A DNA stretch of 22,125 bases from Pelargonium cotyledonis. Lineage: Eukaryota; Streptophyta; Magnoliopsida; Geraniales; Geraniaceae. The position numbers were made by a program, and so were the translations under genes. The DNA lies in assembly GCA_036897625.1 (NCBI GenBank), contig JAYMTA010001051.1, forward strand, positions 1 to 22,125, read 5' to 3'. Shown here one piece after another: positions 19,106 through 22,125 of the stretch; position 1 is the stretch's first letter, and every line of letters starts with the position of its first letter. The notes beneath the pieces are model-generated. The model had not been told where the DNA came from and did not search any database. It was given only the letters and a program-made list of their open reading frames with translations.

Positions 19106-20080
19106 AAATTTGCTTTTCTTGCACATTTGAGATCATTAGAGCTCAAGAATTGAACATTTTTGCAATTTTGAAGAATTGAAAACATTAGCACATTGTGGAA
19201 AACAAGTTAGCTTCATATGTTTCATTTCATGAATACAATATTGTAAAATGTAGGAGTCATGTCTCATTTTAGAGCTTTACACAGCAGTGGTGGGTGCAAC
19301 TCGGTCCCGAATGGGCACTCGAATTTCAATTGCGGATTCAGGTTACATAAAATGAATATGACCTCGAGTTGAGTGTTCTTTAAAACATTATAAATCCATT
19401 TGGGGAACTGTTTGTATGCTCATTCTGTACATAAAATTCAAACTCAATTTGTGACTGAACAAATACAATAAAAAAGTCACATCCACACCAACAAATACTT
19501 ACAATATAATGAAGTTTTTTATTTTTACTTGATAACATATATATTTTATAGGTAATCTGTAAAGACATTAATTATCACAATTCACAAATAAGTATCAACA
19601 TATTATTATTCATAAAGCTTAAAAGTAAATTAATGTTGTTTCACAACCTGTATCATTGAAAAATATGGTCACCGCATTAATTTTGTTTAATATGATTCCT
19701 CAATCACACAATTTTGTTCTAAAATATTCACATTTGTAAATTTGGCTAACTCAAATGACACTTGATCGTCACGTTGACCATTTTTTGTCACGTCGACTTA
19801 ATTTAAAGACAATGTTAACCAATTTGAAACGAATTAGCACATTTTGAGACCAAATTAATAAAATATGAACAAATTAGGCCTAGTTAAACAATTTTTTTTT
19901 TTAAACTTGAGTACTATTAGTAATTTAGAATAAAATGAATAGTTTGAGGTTAAAATAAAATATTTTCCAATAATAGAATATAATCAACTTGATTTAATTT
20001 CTCAAAAATATAGAATGAAACGTCATCGTTTAATGAACAACAACCTGTTCGGTGAAGTGTCCCTTTCATAAGTTAGTGAC
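19106..20080. other. AT-rich intergenic region
   Basis: It contains a copy of the dispersed motif at 19335-19355 and otherwise low-complexity AT-rich DNA. No coding frame, RNA gene or structured element is recognised. Confidence 0.5.
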
Positions 20081-20146
20081 AGAGAGAGAAACAGAGCAGT
20101 CATAAAAATTGCTTTTTTTTTTTTTATTGCTCTCTGCGCTTCTTTA

Positions 20147-20194
20147 ATGGCGAAATCGAGTTTACTCTTTGAAGAAGCAACAAAAAAGCACTAA
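20147..20194 (+). CDS. Short upstream open reading frame, 15 aa
   Basis: ATG to TAA encodes MAKSSLLFEEATKKH in the presumed leader. The ATG context (taATGG) is fair. It might reduce translation of a downstream frame. Nothing indicates that the peptide itself has a function. Confidence 0.25.
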   Translation: MAKSSLLFEEATKKH

Positions 20195-20499
20195 TCATCA
20201 GAAGCAGCTTCGCAAATCCCTATCGAAATAAGCTGTTTTTGTTTTCTTCGAATCATTGTTTTGTCCACCTCCGAGCTCTTCTCCTGTTCTGGTTTCAGCT
20301 CATCGTTTCTGAGGACTCTGGATGCAAGTTTTCTTGAATTTGACTCTGAATTTACATTAATCTGTTTCTGGGTTTTGCTCTTTGGGTTCAATCTTATGAT
20401 GGGTTTGATTAAATTTCTCTGCTTTGTGACATGGGGTTCCTGAATCCATCTTCATGTTGTTTTTTTGGGTGGGTAGGAACATATTTGGTTTTTGATCTT

Positions 20500-21200
20500 T
20501 CAAGGTTTTTGGAGGATTGATCTTGTGTGGATGATCTGTTTGTGTTTTAAAAGATTGGTGAGCTTTGTGTGATTCTAAGGATCCTCTCTGTACTGTGCTA
20601 TGGATTCATTGTGTTGTTTCAATGTTGCTCTTTGAAGTATTTGGGAAGATTGATCTTGTGTGGATAATCTGTTTGAGGCCAATTTTTTGTGCTCTTATTG
20701 TTAAGGTGTTTTGGAAGATTGTGCTGTAGATTCTTTGTGTTGCAATGTTGCTCTTTGAGGATTTTGGGAGATTGATTATTTGTTTGTGACCATCTCTCTC
20801 TACTATAAATTCATTGTGTTGGTGCAATATTGCTCTTTGAAGGTTTTGAGAATATTGATCATGTGTTTGTAATCCATAAGTTGCCAATTTTGTGTTCAAG
20901 GTATTTTGGAAGATCGGTGAGACACGTGTCAATGTAGATCTATCTCTACTGTACTTTTGATTCTTTGAGTTGTCTCAAGTTGCTCTTTGAAGGTTTTGGG
21001 ATGATTGATCTTGTGTGGATAATCTGTTTGACTTTTATTCTTATCAGCAACCGATTTTGTGTCATAATTGTTAAGCTGTTTTGGAAGGTTGGCGAGTGAG
21101 GCTTGTGTGATTCTAGAGATCCTCTCTTCTCTCTCTGCTGTGCTATTTATAGATTCTGTGTGTTGTTGCTATTTCCTTCCTTCAAAGATTTTGGATTTAG
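20500..21200. repeat. Diverged repeats sharing ttgctctttga
   Basis: ttgctctttga occurs at 20625, 20748, 20830 and 20980, each followed by a ttttggga-like string. It is interleaved with repeated gattgatcttgtgtggataa, gattctttgtgttg and gatcctctct phrases. Spacings of 123, 82 and 150 show irregular units shaped by deletions. Confidence 0.75.
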
Positions 21201-21828
21201 ATGGATTGTTGAAGGTATTATTTAGCACTTATAAGCTTATTGAAGTTATAAATTTATCGAATTTCACATTATGTCAATAATTTCAGTTTCTTTCTTTACT
21301 TGTAAGAGATGTGGACTTGATTTTATTCCATATAGCAGTCTTTTTCTTCATAGGTGTGAATTGATTCCCAAATTTATGTTATTGTTTAATTTCTATTTCC
21401 CATTTAATTTAAAGACAAAATTGGAGCTTAAGTTCCCTTTCTGGTTTTAGAGTATGAACACAAAATAGAATCCCTACAAGAATTTCCACTGCTTGCTACA
21501 GAATTTGCGTCAACATTTATGTAGGATTTGCTTCCATTGGCAATCCATGCGTCATCGTTTTTATTTCAACGGTTTTGTGATGGATTTATTTCGAGGGACC
21601 AATCCCTTGCAAGTTTGCGATGGAATTCACTGCTTTGGAGTAATGACTATGAGGAGTCATTGAATTGCTGCTGTTACTTTAGATTCCTTTCTATGTGCAC
21701 TTTTTATACATGCTACTCAATTTTATGGTTATTTCCTGTAACAGGTGCTTCAAAGACAGAACGGAGACATAAATTAATTCACTGATACTTTTCCGGGACA
21801 CATGGATCAAAGTACCTAACTTCTCCCG

Positions 21829-21833
<5 letters not shown>

Positions 21834-21858
<25 letters not shown>
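21834..21858. repeat. (TA)n microsatellite, about 25 nt
   Basis: An uninterrupted TA alternation of about 12 repeats lies in the presumed intron or leader at the right end. It is probably length-variable. Confidence 0.9.
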
Positions 21859-21859
<1 letters not shown>

Positions 21860-22125
21860 CTATTTTCTTCTTCAATTTATACTAGGTTAGATCCTGAATT
21901 GATATTCATTCTAGAATATCTGGCTCATCGTCTTGATGCAATAAGTATTAGCAAGTGAAGCTCGGCATGTATACAAATGAAGCTTCGCTTCATCGAGACA
22001 ATAATATCCGCAGTTACTGTCGGGAATGTACATGATTTGGAATCGTGATATAGACAATTAATTATCGTGTTAGTCACGCGATTTTTTTAGTTTTTAATGA
22101 TCATATGAAATCGTTTTTATTTGTA

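Larger units (their letters stand above)
20080..22125 (+). other. Probable 5' leader and leader introns of an unidentified gene
   Basis: Base composition changes at about 20080 to GA-rich, then T-rich and TTTG-rich sequence like a plant leader and its intron. A short upstream frame at 20147-20194 encodes MAKSSLLFEEATKKH. From about 20500 to 21200 the sequence holds diverged repeats. A splice-acceptor-like cctgtaacag at 21735-21744 and an ATG at 21802 (ATGGATCAAA, then gtacct) could mark the first coding exon, but this is weak. No protein family is recognisable, and the main coding part would lie beyond 22125. A non-coding RNA is equally possible. Confidence 0.35.

Noticed and set aside
21528..21785. 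85-aa open frame near the right end
   Set aside because: It begins at a non-ATG codon and is Cys- and Phe-rich without family resemblance. Possible splice sites interrupt it.

Overview
This window is nuclear DNA of a flowering plant, almost certainly a eudicot. The genes are split by AT-rich GT-AG introns, lie 1-4 kb apart and are separated by degenerate repeats and small transposon remnants. The left edge holds a plastid-derived fragment. No prokaryotic, viral or organellar gene organisation is present. The species cannot be named from the sequence alone.

Layout from left to right: (1) 1-1250: a diverged plastid petB fragment at the edge, then unassigned sequence and a degenerate duplicated block. 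(2) 1593-4740, minus strand: a complete eIF4A gene of four coding exons (413 aa) plus a leader exon and leader intron. (3) 4741-8092: intergenic, with a perfect 3-copy 31-bp tandem repeat and a roughly 1.6-kb degenerate array of about seven units ending beside the 3' end of the next gene. (4) 8196-8738, minus strand: an intronless TIM23 gene (180 aa). (5) 9908/9980-13354, plus strand: a nine-exon METTL2/6/8-type methyltransferase gene, head to head with TIM23 and carrying transposon debris in its introns. (6) 14240-18411, plus strand: a clade A protein phosphatase 2C of the HAB1/HAB2 type (539 aa, four coding exons). It has ABRE/G-box motifs upstream and a probable leader intron with an AG microsatellite. 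(7) 18584-19105: three tandem copies of a unit of about 177 bp. (8) 20080-22125: a probable transcript leader of an unidentified gene whose coding part is outside the window.

Functionally these are ordinary plant genes: translation initiation (eIF4A), mitochondrial protein import (TIM23), probable tRNA methylation, and negative control of abscisic acid signalling (HAB1-like). I see no operon-like or novel multi-gene system. The most informative points are the eIF4A-TIM23-HAB neighbourhood, which matches the order I recall from Arabidopsis chromosome 1; a MITE-like insertion in the HAB-type intron whose retention is regulated in Arabidopsis HAB1; and the unusual number of independent short tandem expansions across the locus. 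Exon junctions were placed by hand from reading frame, GT-AG borders and recalled family sequences. All comparisons to other species are from memory.
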